NCBI RefSeq assembly: GCF_035594125.1
Contig: NC_087181.1
Span: 5,912,427 to 5,976,426, forward strand
Source of the DNA: Scylla paramamosain
Lineage: Eukaryota; Arthropoda; Malacostraca; Decapoda; Portunidae
DNA: 64,000 bases
Direction of reading: 5' to 3'
Shown here: positions 37,304 through 49,266 of the stretch, piece by piece
Numbering within the stretch: position 1 is the first letter of the stretch
Layout: the number at the start of each line of letters is the position of its first letter
Program-made: the position numbers and the translations under genes
The notes under the pieces: generated by a model
Told to the model about the DNA's origin: nothing
The model's database searches: none
Seen by the model: the letters and a program-made list of their open reading frames with translations, nothing else

Positions 37304-38406
37304 CAGGGTTGGCACTAAAAAAATTCCACCCCCAAAAAAACAGCTTGTGTGTTTTTTTTTTTGGGGGGGGGTTTGAAAAAAATTACATATCAAAATTTAT
37401 TTCTCTATCATATTGATAAATAAGGTCTATATATGTACATATACATAAAAAATGTAAAAGTAGTCAAGCCTAACCCATTAATTTCCTGTATAGTACAAGT
37501 TAACACAGGCTTTGTCCAACCAGACCAACCTGTATCAGCATGACCTAAACAAATGTCTGTTCTTCATTAATAGAAAGTGTTAAAATCTTTCAAGATCTAA
37601 CTCCCCTTGTGACTTCTGGTATCTATCTAAAAACATCTCCAATAACTTTTCTTCTTCATCTTTCCCTCCTTTATTTCAACCTGATGCCAACACTACCATC
37701 CCATCTATTTCTAAAACTCTTTACTCAAATCTTTTCTAAAAACTCTACCTTGGATGATTCAGGGCTTGTTCTTCCCCCTCCTCCACCCTCTGACTACTTC
37801 ATGCTATCCATCGAGATCCTTGGCAGTGATGTTTTCCATGCCCTTGCTGGACTGATCCCTCAGAAGGCTTATGGACTTGATGGCGTCCCTCCTATTGTCT
37901 TCTGAAACTGTGCCTCTGTGCTTGCACCTTGCATAGTCAAACTCTTCCAACTCTGTCTGTCAATATCTACCTTTCCTTCTTGCTGGAAGTTTGCCTAAAT
38001 TCAGCCTGTTCCTAAAAAGAGTGACTATTCTAGTCCCTTAAACTACTGTCCTATTGCTTTAATTTCCTGCCTAACTAAAGTTTTGAATCTACCTTCAACA
38101 GGAAGATTCTTAAACATCTATCACTTCACAACCATCTATCTGATTACCAGTATGGGTTCTGTCAAGGCTGTTCTACTGGTGATCTTTCAGCTTTCCTTAC
38201 TGAGTCTTGGTCATGCTTTTTTTGCTGTTGCCTTTGACATATCAAAAACTTTTGACAGAGTCTGGCACAAAGCTTTGATTTCCAAACCATCCTTCTACCA
38301 TTTCTATCCTTCTCTCTGTGACTTCATCCCATGTTTCCTTTCTGACCATTCTTTTGCTGCTGTGGTAGAGGGTTACTGTTCTCCTAAATCTGTTAACAGT
38401 GATGTT

Positions 38407-41130
38407 CTGGACAAACTTCAATGAACCAGTCTCTTCTGGAATTTTCCACTTTCCTATCAGTGACCACCTTCCAGTGTTTATCAATATTCCAGTCTCTGAC
38501 AAAGTGTGCAATACTCACCACAAAGTTGATTTTAGGCTACAAAATAGAGTAAATCGGTTGAAATTCACACAGACCCTATCAAATACAGACTGGAATCTCT
38601 ACCTCACTAGCAGTGACACAAACACAAACTGCGACATATTTCTGGATAAATTACATGAAATATACTATTCCTGCTTCCCCAAAATAACCAAAACTATCAC
38701 ATCCAAAAGACTAAGTAAGCCTTGGTTAACACAGGGGTTAATAAATTCAACAAAACATAAATATCAGCTGTACAAACTATACAAACTAGGGTCAATTACA
38801 ATGGACCACTACAAACATTACAGAAATTATCTAAATAACTTAATAAAACGCAAAAAATCTGAATATTACCTACAAAGGTTTGAAAATTTTAGACTTAACA
38901 CAAAAAAAGTTTGGGAACTAATTACCGAAATAGAAAACATTAATAATAATAACAAGACGGTCTCCCACACACTACACTATAATGACACAGTCCTACACAC
39001 TCCACATGAAATTTCAAATGCATTCAACACCTATTTTTCACAAATTGCACCTCAACTTAGCTCCCAGCTTCCTAGAGCTCAAAACTCACACATTTCTTAT
39101 CTCAGAGGTAATTTCCTAAATTCCATGAATATTCCCATAGTGACAGGAAATGACATAGTCAGAGCTATTTCTGCCTTAAAAAATAAAAAATGCCCTACGG
39201 ATGAAATACCTGTGAAAATAATCAAAGAGAACAAAAATCTTCTAGCAGAGCCACTCTCAAAATTATTCAATGATTCAATAAAAGATGGAGTTTTCCCTAA
39301 TAGATTCAAGCTGGCAAAAATTATCCCTATCCATAAATCGGGAAGTAAAACTAATATCTCAAACTACCGACCAATCTCTATTTTACCAGTGTTCTCTAAA
39401 ATATTTGAAATCATTATGAAGAACTTCCTCATGAACTACCTCAATTCACAAAAATTCTTAAATAATAGGCAATTTGGTTTCCGCCCCGGACTAAATATTT
39501 TTCACGCTATAAATGTGTTTACCTCTGACCTACATGATGCCTTGAATAAACATAAGTCTATAATATCCATTTTCATTGATTTCAGCAAAGCTTTTGACAC
39601 AGTTGACCCAAACATTCTAATAGACAAATTACGTCACTATGGTATTCGCGGTTGTGTGGAAAACTGGTTCAAATCATATTTAACTGGCCGATCTCATTTT
39701 ACATCCTACAATAACTCTAAATCAACCATCAAACCTATACATCTTGGCGTGCCACAAGGTAGCATCTTAGGCCCTATTCTTTTCCTGATATATATCAACG
39801 ATATCAGCAATGCCTCTACTGCTTTCAACACTATACAGTTTGCTGATGACTCCACCTTGTACATGATTGGTGATAATCCCACTGACCTAATCTACAGAGC
39901 CAACCTAGAATTATCTGCCTTTTCTGAATGGTGTCTTGCAAATCGCCTAACAATTAACACAGCTAAAACTTTCTACATGTTATTTACAAATACCACCACC
40001 AAATACCAACCCTTACCTAGACTTACCATATTAGATAAGGATATCACGCAAGTTTCTAAGACAAAATTTCTTGGAGTCACAATTGACAATAATCTTACCT
40101 TTAAATATCACATATCAAACCTTTGCCTAAAATTATCTAGATCAATAGCTCTATTGCTGAAAATAAAAAACTTTGTTCCAGTGGAAATTATGAAAATCAT
40201 GTATTATGCCCATATATACCCACACTTAACCTACTGTAATCCAATTTGGTCCACTACCTACCCATGTCATCTACAAAATCTAAACATCCTCCACAAGAAA
40301 ATTATTAGAATCATGACTAATAGTGACTTCCTCCAACACACACCTCCACTCTATAAATCTATGAAAATCCTTCAACTCTCTGACTTATCAAACTTCTCTA
40401 TTGCATCATACATGTTCAAATTGATAAATTCCAACAACAACAATACCCTGACCCTAACTCATAACCACTCCACACGCTACAGGCATTCTCTACAGATTCC
40501 CCATCATACCTTAACTCTCTACCAACACTCTCTAATGTATAAAGGTCCCAAAATATGGAATAGCACCCTGTCACACATAAAAAATTCATTAAGCGTAAAT
40601 ATCTTTAAGAGAAAACTAAAAGAATATTTATTGTCTCAATACTGACACATCTTGTACTTCAATCAATTTTTATCAATATCAATTATTTTGTTTCTTGGTA
40701 TTGTAACCAAATAGTTCATATCCTCTGTAACTAAAATAGTTTATAACCTCTAGTATATATACATATTTATTTCTGTTTGTTTAATTATTCTCAAAACTAA
40801 TATTTGCTTGTTTATAATCAGATTCCACTTCAATTTTCTCTATTTCTCATGTATAATTATGATTTTTCTCCTTTCCTTCCTGTTCTTGCAAAGCCATTTA
40901 TCCCTAAATCTTTTGTCATTGCTATTAATTTTTTTTTTTTACATTTTCTTCAATTAGATTTTTAGTTTAGTGTTGTTTTACATTTCAGTATTAAGTAGAT
41001 ATTAAGTGTGCCCAAAAAGCTTGTGCTTCATAAGGGGCTGTTTGTCTTTCAATTAATTGTACCTTAAGCTTATATATGTATTACAGACAAACATAATAAA
41101 GTGTTTAAAGTGTTTAAAGTGTTTAAAGTG
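38407..41130 (+). mobile_element. Second LINE family, 5'-truncated, young-looking
   Basis: Inserted within J6. It begins in the last endonuclease motif, carries one uninterrupted ORF to 40645, a 450-bp 3' UTR, and ends in four tandem copies of a nine-base unit (aaagtgttt) at 41098-41130 rather than poly(A). Short-repeat tails of this type occur in several Jockey-superfamily clades. A perfect 10-bp inverted repeat (cagtgatgtt at 38397-38406, aacatcactg at 41131-41140) borders the insertion. Confidence 0.88.
38408..40645 (+). CDS. LINE endonuclease(partial)-reverse transcriptase, 745 codons open
   Basis: Open from the 5' truncation to a TGA, with no lesion. It starts with the end of the endonuclease: PISDHLPVFINI holds the conserved SDH motif (near residue 20). 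A linker of about 230 residues follows. RT motifs in order are NKKCPTDEIPVKIIKE (about residue 260), IPIHKSGSKTNISNYRPISI (about 305), NNRQFGFRPGLNIFHAINVF (about 355), FIDFSKAFDTVD (about 395, catalytic Asp), LGVPQGSILGPILFLIYIND (about 452) and IQFADDSTLYMI (about 480, FADD). The C-terminal region includes YYAHIYPHLTYCNPIW and GPKIWNSTL. All catalytic Asp are present. There is no genuine start because the 5' end is missing. The product would prime cDNA synthesis on nicked DNA. Clade within the Jockey superfamily is not resolved. Confidence 0.92.
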   Translation, partial: WTNFNEPVSSGIFHFPISDHLPVFINIPVSDKVCNTHHKVDFRLQNRVNRLKFTQTLSNTDWNLYLTSSDTNTNCDIFLDKLHEIYYSCFPKITKTITSKRLSKPWLTQGLINSTKHKYQLYKLYKLGSITMDHYKHYRNYLNNLIKRKKSEYYLQRFENFRLNTKKVWELITEIENINNNNKTVSHTLHYNDTVLHTPHEISNAFNTYFSQIAPQLSSQLPRAQNSHISYLRGNFLNSMNIPIVTGNDIVRAISALKNKKCPTDEIPVKIIKENKNLLAEPLSKLFNDSIKDGVFPNRFKLAKIIPIHKSGSKTNISNYRPISILPVFSKIFEIIMKNFLMNYLNSQKFLNNRQFGFRPGLNIFHAINVFTSDLHDALNKHKSIISIFIDFSKAFDTVDPNILIDKLRHYGIRGCVENWFKSYLTGRSHFTSYNNSKSTIKPIHLGVPQGSILGPILFLIYINDISNASTAFNTIQFADDSTLYMIGDNPTDLIYRANLELSAFSEWCLANRLTINTAKTFYMLFTNTTTKYQPLPRLTILDKDITQVSKTKFLGVTIDNNLTFKYHISNLCLKLSRSIALLLKIKNFVPVEIMKIMYYAHIYPHLTYCNPIWSTTYPCHLQNLNILHKKIIRIMTNSDFLQHTPPLYKSMKILQLSDLSNFSIASYMFKLINSNNNNTLTLTHNHSTRYRHSLQIPHHTLTLYQHSLMYKGPKIWNSTLSHIKNSLSVNIFKRKLKEYLLSQY

Positions 41131-42305
41131 AACATCACTGTCCTGTCACCTACTCTTTTTTTTATTATTCATTAGTGATCTTCTAAACCAAACTTCTTGT
41201 CCCATTCATTCCTACACTGATGATACCACCCTGCACTTTTCACATCTTTTCGTAGATGTCTAACTCTCCAGGAAGTAAACAGTTCTTGCAGGGAAGCCAT
41301 AGAATGCCTGAATTCTGGTCTCTCTAAAATTCCTGATTGGGTAGAGCAAACTCAGTATTGTTCAATGCCTTAAAAACTCAATTCTTCCATCTATCAACTT
41401 GACACAACCTTCCAGACAACTATCCCCTCTTCTTCAATTACACGTAACTGTCCCCTTCTTCTACACTGAACATCCTTGGTCTGTCCTTTACTTATAATCT
41501 AAACTGGAAACTTCACATCTCATCTTTAGCTAAAACAGCTTTTGTGAAGTTAGGTGTTCTGAGTTGTTTCCACCAGTCCCCCCCCCACATAGCTGCTAAC
41601 TCTGGACAGGGACCTTATCTGTCCATGTATGAAGTATGCTTCACATGTCTAGGGGAGTTCCATTCCTACTGCTCTTCTAGACAGGGTAGAATCAAAAGCA
41701 TTTTGTCTTATCAACTCCTCTAAATGTCTGTCTTCAGCCTCTCTCTCATCACTGCAGGGTTGCATCTCTTGCTATTTTCTATTGCTATTTTCATAACAAC
41801 TGCTCTTCTGATCTTGCTAACTGCATGCCTCCCCTCCTCCCATGGCCTTGCTGCACAAGACTTTCTTCTTTCTCTCACCCCTATTCTGTCCACCTCTTTA
41901 ATGCAAAAGTTAACCAGTATTCTCAATTGGAAATCCCTTTTTCTTGTAAACTTTGGAACTTCCTGCCTGCTTCTTATGATTTGAACTCTTTGAAGAGGGA
42001 GGTTTCAAGACAATTATCCTGTAATTTCTGACTACTGCTTTTGCCTATTCGGGGACCAGCACCTCAGTGAACCTTTATTTTTTTTATTATATTTTTGTTG
42101 CTCTTGGCTGGTGCCCCTCATACATGAAAAAATAAAAATAACTTCAAACCTTTTATTTCACTCTATATTACTTTTTAATTGCTTATTTAAACTAATTTAC
42201 ATATAAATGAGGAATAAACAAAAATAAAACCCCAAAAAATCCAATAAAACCCAAAAAAAAACCAATGGACTGAGTTTTTTTAAACCCATGTTTTTTCCAA
42301 GCCTG

Positions 42306-43180
42306 GTTGAGGATTTAGAGGACTATGAAGAGTTCAAGGCTGACATCCTGAGAGCTTTTGAGCTGTGACCAAAGGCAGTTGTGTGGAGGGAAGAAAAGGC
42401 CAAGTGATTCCTACCTTGAGTTTGCTTGCTACCACAAGGGAGATGTATGAAAAATGGACTGCCAATGACCAGGCCACCTCCTACTGTGAATTAAAAGAGC
42501 TCTTGGTAATGGAGCAGTTTGTAAACATGACTAAGAAAAAAGTGGTACTGCTGCTCCAAGAAGAGATTTAAGACCTTTAAGGATGCAGCTATTTGGGGGT
42601 GATGACCATATGTTGGCACACTGGCTGGTGCCACGTTGGGTTGATGGTACGTCTGGCCGGCCTGACTGGTGGTGCAACTGGCACCAGTTTGTCTGGAAGT
42701 CCATGTTTTACTAGTGGCCTTGGAAAGAAGTTGGGGTGAGTCAACCCTGTAAGTGATAAGTCTCCACCCAGCCCTCAACGGAGACAGACTGGGAGCATGC
42801 AACACAGCACTCACAGATATAGTTCCCAGCCAATGTGTCATTACTGTAGAAACACTGAATACTTTAAATTTAATTGTCCCAAGTTAGTTACAGCTGCAGC
42901 TTCCAAGATCTCCCAGAAGCTGATGGCCTTGATAGTGTCTCATGGCTGTGACCAGGAGAGTGAGGAGGTCCAGCTGGTATTTGGTTGTGGGGGTATAAAG
43001 GCTGTCCCCTCATCTGTTGTTACCTTGTTGCCTGTGAGGTCTGGTTTGGACTGGTGTCATCTATTCTTATGTTGGGGCATGATTGAGATTGATGGGGTTG
43101 AATACCCTGTCACTGTTTTGAGAGACAGCGGCACAGCAGTCACTGTGAAGGAATGTGACTGGGAGGTGAGTTGCCTCTGA
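42306..43180 (+). pseudogene. Gypsy gag second half, zinc knuckle and protease
   Basis: Directly after the hAT duplication the frame reads VEDLEDYEEFKADILRAFEL, then in a shifted frame TREMYEKWTANDQATSYCEL and KELLVMEQFVNM, a SCAN/capsid-like helical block. The frame 42797-43180 has CHYCRNTEYFKFNC, a CCHC knuckle whose His is Tyr. It ends with VEYPVTVLRDSGTAVTV, a retroviral-type aspartic protease motif (DSG). Frameshifts separate the blocks. Together with 37100-37303 this is one broken gag-pro region. Confidence 0.75.
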
Positions 43181-44470
43181 CAAGCTTGTGTGGTGCTGGG
43201 GGACTGGCGTCATAGAAAGCTTCACCATGAGGAAGATGAGGCTGTTGTGCCCACTAGTGACTGCATTAGTGTGGAGTGACTGTAGCATTAGTGGAGGGTC
43301 TGCCAGTGGCTAGTGTTGATTTCCTTTTAGGGAATGACCTGGCAGGAGGGAAAGTTTGTGTGCAGTCTTTATCTGTGGATGCCAGCCTGGGTGTGGAAAC
43401 TGTTGATGTATCTGACTATGCTTGTTCTGTTACTCACCTTAAGGTGAGGTGAGCATGCAGGCATCAGGTACTTGCAGGTTTTGTGACTCCTGAAGTCAAC
43501 TGCAACAAGGCAGGGATGCCACAAAAGAAGTGCAGTATTTGTATTGATGCTGCAGTGGAAGCAGAGTGCCCAGATACCTTTCCTGCTGCTGGTGAGGGTC
43601 TGAGTGAGTCAGTGTTGGACTTGTGTTTGAGTCAGTATGCTGGGGCTGACTGCAGAAGCGCAGAGCCACTGCAGAAGGCACCTGACTTTGGTGAAAGTGT
43701 TGCCGAGAGTGAGGCTGGAGTGATGGACTTAGATTGTTTGTTTGATGGTTTGTCTCACCCTGTGGAGCCTCTCAGAGGTGATGCTCAAGCTGAGTTGTCA
43801 CCTGGAGTTGAGGCTGTGGTCGCTGGTACTTAGTCTGCACCCCAGTCTGTTGTGTCTGGTATGTTAGGGGTTGCTGCAAAAGGCAGGGAGACTCCTGACT
43901 CTGCTGCGGAGGTGGGAATTTCCTTCTCTGTGGAGTGTACTGGAGGTCAGGAGAAGGCTGCTCCTGTGCCAGCACCAGACATGTTGTGTGTTTGCTCACA
44001 TAGTGAGCCACCTGTGTTGACAGCTGCTGCTACAGCTGTTAGCATACCCACAGAGAGTTCTGCCCCTCGGGTATGTGTTGACTCATTACTGGCCAAGGCA
44101 GGAGTGACTGGTAAGGAAGTATTTCCAGGTGTTAGCAATATTTTGAGTAGTCAGTGGAGAAAAGAGGACAGAGGTTTGTTGCTCTATTTTGTTCTGCCAT
44201 CCACAGTCAAGGAGGCACAGGTGCTAATAGCATGTATTGGCCTGGTGTTTGGCCATTTTGGAGTCAGGTTGACTCGGGAGCAGTTGAGGTGGTTTTGGTG
44301 GTTGGGTGTGGCCATGTTTGTTGGGTGTAACTGCGTGGATCAGGCTGGCAAGCCTGATGGCCTTCTCCCCTGTGTTATGTTGAGTGTTGTTTCCCCTAGT
44401 GTGAGGATTGTGAGTGATGTTGCTTGACCAATTCCTCCCTGGGAGAGATGATGAGGTAGTTGGCACGAGC
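43181..44470 (+). pseudogene. Gypsy protease end, linker and integrase zinc-binding remnant
   Basis: After the protease motif, VEGLPVASVDFLLGNDLAGG continues the protease domain. A Glu/Ala/Val-rich linker (43483-44130) with one in-frame stop (near 43831) follows. Then VLIACIGLVFGHFGVRLTRE and QLRWFWWLGVAMFVGCNCVD, ending QAGKPD, match the zinc-binding N-terminal domain of Gypsy integrases; one zinc-ligand His and one Cys are not in place. No RT lies between protease and integrase, which could be a deletion or the integrase-before-RT order known from Gmr1-type Gypsy elements. Confidence 0.62.
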
Positions 44471-45775
44471 ATTGTGGTACCACATTGAGGGGCAGCAATG
44501 AGTGAGGCTGCTTGTGTTAGTGTGTTGCTTGCTGCTCAGGAAGCACCCTCAGTGCTGTTCAGGCCTTCATTTGGTGGCATTGTTGGTGCTGATTGCCAGG
44601 TGCTGGTCTCAAGTAGGGTAGTGTTTGATGATGGATGTCTGCTACCTCAAAGCAACAAGGTATTGGGTTTGATGAGAAATGACTGCACACAGAAGTAGTT
44701 GTTGGGACCAGTGGGACTGGCCCAGGGGCACGCTGGCCAGGCTCATGTTGGAGCTGGTGTTTGTTGTATTGTGTTGGCCATGTGTATGAGTTTGACTCCA
44801 AGTGCAGGAATGGATGTGCTGCATCCTGGAAAGGAGCAGCTATCAGCTCACTGAAGCAATTTCTGTGTCATGAAGTGGCCAGCAGGAGGAATGTGTGATA
44901 GTATAGCTGTACCTGAACAGTGAGAAGCAGGCTTGGTTATGTCTCCCCCCAGAAGGCACCTCTTGTTTTTGCTGAGGAAGTAGCATTTTTATTTTGTCAA
45001 TTTTATGGGTGTGGCATGGAGGCTCAACAGAATGAGGAGTGGGTAAACAGGATTGAGGCTGTGGGCAGTGAAAGCCTGGAGGAGAGAGTAGTGTGTTCTC
45101 TGGTGAGGAGACTTGATGGGACCAGCAAGTTGAATGTGTTTGGCTGCCCAGAGGGGAGGTTTGTTTGTCCAAGAAGGGTATTGCCTGGTGGTACTGTGAC
45201 AATGCACCAGGAGGCTATGGTCCCTGATGGGCTCAATGAGTGTTGCAAGGGCACAGGGATGTCATTGTTTGGTGACTCTGATGTTTGTACAGTGTGGAGA
45301 AGATACAGGAGTAGACTGTGTAGCAGAGGGAGCAGGAGAGGTAAGAGTAGATGGAAAAGTGGTGAAGGCAGAGGAAAGAGAAGATGATGGAGATGGAGGA
45401 AGAAAGATGAGTCATGGGAGCAGTTGGGGCAGCTGTAGCTGCAGGAGAAGAGATATAGAAATTATATCCTACAAGGAAAAGCCTGCACACCGATGTAGCT
45501 GGGGAGATCACAGGTCCTGGTGGAGAGCCAGAGACAGGTCTCAGAGGAGGAGGAGAAAGAAATGGCAGTTTGAGTATGGAGGGCCCAGGTTGTTGTTACT
45601 TTTGATAATTGTTCATACTGATGTTTTTGTAGCTTCCATATTGTGATTTGTGCATGCCTCTATTTTGACTTTGATGCAAATTGCCCCAGTTAGTCATGTG
45701 TTGAGTTTGAATTTTTTGTCTTCCAAAATTTTGATAAGCATTGTATTTCCAAAACTTTTTGTTTATGGGAGGACA
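44471..45775 (+). other. Gypsy 3' interior, unassigned
   Basis: Sequence between the integrase remnant and the 3' LTR. Composition and codon style (Gly/Val/Ser-rich, GTG-rich) continue from the preceding region, and the plus frame 44920-45387 stays open for 155 codons. I could not match it to integrase core, RT or RNase H with confidence. The end is purine-rich, with a gggaggaca just before the LTR. Confidence 0.45.
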
Positions 45776-46192
<417 letters not shown>

Positions 46193-46689
46193 GGTATGTG
46201 TGTGTTACCATCCCGCCCCCTTCTCTATATCCCCCCTTTCTTCTTTGTCATATGACTTACCCCCACCTCTGAGAATCGTGCAGACGGAATAGCATCCCTT
46301 AGTCATTGTATGGTAAGGACATGTGAGTTGGGGCAAGGCAAGTCTTGGAAACTTAGTGTGATTTACATTTATAGGGCGATTATTCATATTGTATTATTTG
46401 TCTAGTATAGCATTAAGCTCCTGCTGGTGTTAGGTGAAAGATAGGTGTCTTTCATAACCTGCCTGTGATTGTAATGCCTTGTAAATAAAGAGATACTGCC
46501 ATATGGCTCCTCGACAGTACAATCTATTGAGCATTTGGTGTGTTGGTGAGCAGTCAGTGGACCCTCCCCATTCTGTTTGTGGGCAGCTTGTTTGTGTATT
46601 CGTTGCTTTGTCACATGCTACTGTGTTCATATGCTGTTGTCAAGTGGGTGGACACAGAGGATTACCATATTTGATGGCATATAAGACAC
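46193..46689. other. No recognised gene
   Basis: Contains an AATAAA near 46484 and, at about 46668, the motif catatttgatggcatataag, which recurs in related form at three other sites (see findings). No ORF with a known domain. Confidence 0.4.
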
Positions 46690-47353
46690 ACAGGGATATT
46701 TTTTTTTATGTAGGACAGACACTGGCCAAGGGCAACAAAAATCCAATAATAAAAAGGCCCACTGAGATGCCAGTCCCAGAAAAGGGTCCAAAGCAGTACT
46801 AAAAAATTGAAGGATAAGTGTCTTGAAACCTCCCTCTTGAAGGAATTCAAGTCATAGGAACATGGAAATACAGAAGCAGGCAGGGAGTTCCAGTGTTTAC
46901 CAGAGAAAGGGACGAATGACTGAGAATACTGGTTAACTCTTGCATTAGAGAGGTGGACAGAATAGCGGTGAGAGAAAGAAGAAAGTCTTGTGCAGTGAGG
47001 CTGCAGGAGGAGGGGAGGCATGCAGTTAGCAAGATCAGAAGAGCGGTTAGCATAAAAATAGTGGTAGAAAACAACTAAAGATGCAACATTGCAGCAGTGA
47101 GAGAGAGGCTGAAGACAGTCAGTTAGAGGAGAGGAGTTGATGAGACAAAAAGCTTTTGATTTCACCCTGTCTAGAAGAGTAGTATGAGTGGAACCTCCCC
47201 AGACTTGTGAAGCATACCCCATACATGGATGGATAAGGTCCTTGCACAGAGTTAGCAGCTGGGGGGTAAGAAAAACTAGCAGAGACATCTCAGAATGCCT
47301 AACTTCATAGAAGCTGTTTTAGCTAGAGATGTGATGTGAAGTTTCCAGCTCAG
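46690..47353 (-). mobile_element. Jockey-like LINE, 3' end (copy J7)
   Basis: Minus-strand copy starting with a T run and the family tail (ttggccaagggcaacaaaaa). A 208-codon frame (47288-46662) covers the RT C-terminal region (DLIHPCMGYASQVWGGSTHT). Homology continues to about 47353 and ends exactly where the DIRS element begins, so the DIRS probably inserted here; the upstream part of this copy is not found on the far side. Confidence 0.85.
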
Positions 47354-47430
47354 ATTTTACTTCAGCAAATCACTTGTCTGCTAGATGGTGCTGTTCACAT
47401 GAGATACACTACACTTCGCCACACAGTCAG
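47354..47430 (+). repeat. DIRS left terminal repeat
   Basis: From attttacttcagc to cacacagtcag. The inner 28 bases are the exact reverse complement of 55224-55251; the outer part pairs with 54968-55016 in the internal complementary region. Confidence 0.88.
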
Positions 47431-47550
47431 TTACTACACAGACACCACACAAGTCGGACGTCGGTCCCGCCTCCTGTTCTGTTGTTACAACTTCTGTTAT
47501 CGAGATGTGATAGGATTATTACAGTTTTCTTGTTTGGATTGTGTATTATG

Positions 47551-47790
47551 ATTTCCATTACCTGTTATAAGGGTGGAATATTGTCTTTAGTTATCCGTTA
47601 CCTGATTATAGGGCGGAGTATTGCCTATGGATATCCGTTACCTGATAAGGGCGGAGTGTTGCCTACTTGAATCCGTTACCTGATTTAAGGGCGGATTATG
47701 GACTGTAAATATCTGTTACCTTGTATAAGGGCGGATTATTGGTTATATGATATCCGTTACTTGGTATAAGGCGGATTATTGGCAAATATT
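47551..47790. repeat. ~40-bp minisatellite in DIRS leader
   Basis: Six diverged units of the form tccgttacctgattataagg gcggattattg plus spacer lie between the left terminus and the first ORF. Confidence 0.87.
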
Positions 47791-48031
47791 TTATGCTATA
47801 TATATATATAACAATATTTGGGCACTCTCGTGAGCCAACATAGGTGCGAGATGGTTCCATCTTGTTACCCATTATTGGGGCAAGAGGAATATTGCCTTAT
47901 TTACAAGCCTGGGGGCATTTGACTTCCCAGATTATTATAAGGAAGGAGCTTTTGATTTAAAGTTACCCTGTGTGTGAGGTTAAGGCACCCGTGGGGTTAT
48001 TAAAGGAACTGCTGTTAAAAGGGGTGGCATC

Positions 48032-49266
48032 TTGTTAACATTAGCTGCCATGTCTAGGATGCCTTCTGATGCTTGCCCCAGTCCTGAGAGATTCAGAACT
48101 ACAAGCATGCCACGCACCTCAGCTAAGGTAAAGGGACTACACAAGCGGAGTAAACATGAGGAAAGATCCAGATCTAAGAGCCGTTCTACTCGTCATGAGA
48201 GGTTAAGTTACTCTCGGTCACCTTCCCCTTCTCCAAAATACGCTGGTGAAGACAGCAATGCGCCTTCTTTGGGCATGATTATGGATGCTTTGACTGAGTT
48301 GAGGAAAGACATGGACAAGCTCAAGAAGGAAAATGGGGTTGTGAAGTCAAAAGCAGTTCATAACAATGCTCCCCTGTAGGTGTCAAATAATACTTTGATG
48401 CCTGATTCTCAGGAATCACAGGCAGGATTTTCTGGATTTAGAACTCCACTGAGGGAGGACAATGATGAGGAAGAGGAAATCCAGAGGGATGTTCCTCATG
48501 ATAGTATATTGTTACAAGGTGCTAAGAATTATGGACCCATGGAAACTGTCTCAAAAGAACTTGACAAGGAAATTGCTGCAATGGTGAACCACCTGTTTAT
48601 TAATGGCATGAGGCAGGAAGATTACAAAGCCATTGTAGAGGATGAGGTGACATTTAGACCAAATAACTGCCATGCATTAACTCAAATGGATTGCAACCCA
48701 CAGGTCCTGGACGCACTGCCTGCAGAGGCAAAGAAGGCAGACTTCCGCTTAAGGGAAGTGGGAAAAAAGATATTACCAAGGCAGCTACTATTGATGTAAA
48801 ATCGCTTACTGTGCTAGACAAGGTGGCATGTGATGAAGAGCACCAAATTATTGCAAATGAGGTGGCCATGCTCAATGGTGCATTAGCATTATTGGGTAAT
48901 GCCCACTACAGAAATAACTTGAACAGGCGACATATCATAAAGAGGGACATTAATCCCAAATATTCTCATTTGTGTGCTGACAAGGCTCCCATGACAGGTC
49001 TATTGTTTGGGGATGACCTGTCACAAGCCAACAGAAATATTGAGGAGGCAGAAAGGCTGAAAACCAAATTCACTTTTAAGAAGCCTACATCTTGGACTGC
49101 AAGCAGTGGCAGATTTGGTGGAGGTAAACAATGTAACTTTTTTTGCCAAGGCCTCCTCCTGTGGATTCCCATCCAGATATCAGCCGTATGGTTTTTCGCA
49201 GGATGCCCTCCAGTGGTGAACACAGGCGCTCCTACTCTGCTCAAGCTTGGACAACAAAAAGCGTGA
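48032..49266 (+). pseudogene. DIRS Gag-like protein
   Basis: The first frame (48032-48799) is split by one in-frame TAG at 48377. Its N-terminal half is Arg/Ser-rich (RSKSRSTRHERLSYSRSPSP), then a short coiled coil (LTELRKDMDKLKKEN), then ETVSKELDKEIAAMVNHLFI. The reading shifts near the A6 run at about 48763 into frame 48691-49266, which continues with KAATIDVKSLTVLDKVACDE and FGDDLSQANRNIEEAERLKT. DIRS gag products are poorly characterised; the assignment rests on position before RT and on these DIRS-like blocks. Confidence 0.7.

Larger units (their letters stand above)
37560..42135 (+). mobile_element. Jockey-like LINE, split by another LINE (copy J6)
   Basis: The left part (37560-38406) runs from the endonuclease-RT linker to just before the PQG motif of the RT (AFDISKTFDRVWHKALISK near 38.25 kb). 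The right part (41138-42135) resumes with the next RT sequence (ctgtcctgtcacc), a degraded active-site region, the C-terminal domain and the family tail ending near catacatgaaaaaata. The element is 5'-truncated and inactive. The intervening 2.7 kb is a LINE of another family in the same orientation. Confidence 0.87.
37304..42305. mobile_element. Non-autonomous hAT element (MITE) split by LINEs
   Basis: Termini are cagggttggc (37304) and ccaagcctg (ending 42305), inverted repeats of each other with one mismatch, each followed inward by A-rich sequence. Flanking octamers tttgagga (37296-37303) and gttgagga (42306-42313) match at 7 of 8 bases, the hAT duplication size. Without the inserted LINEs the element is only about 430 bp (37304-37559 plus 42136-42305), with no coding capacity. 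It interrupts the Gypsy gag domain. Confidence 0.8.
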
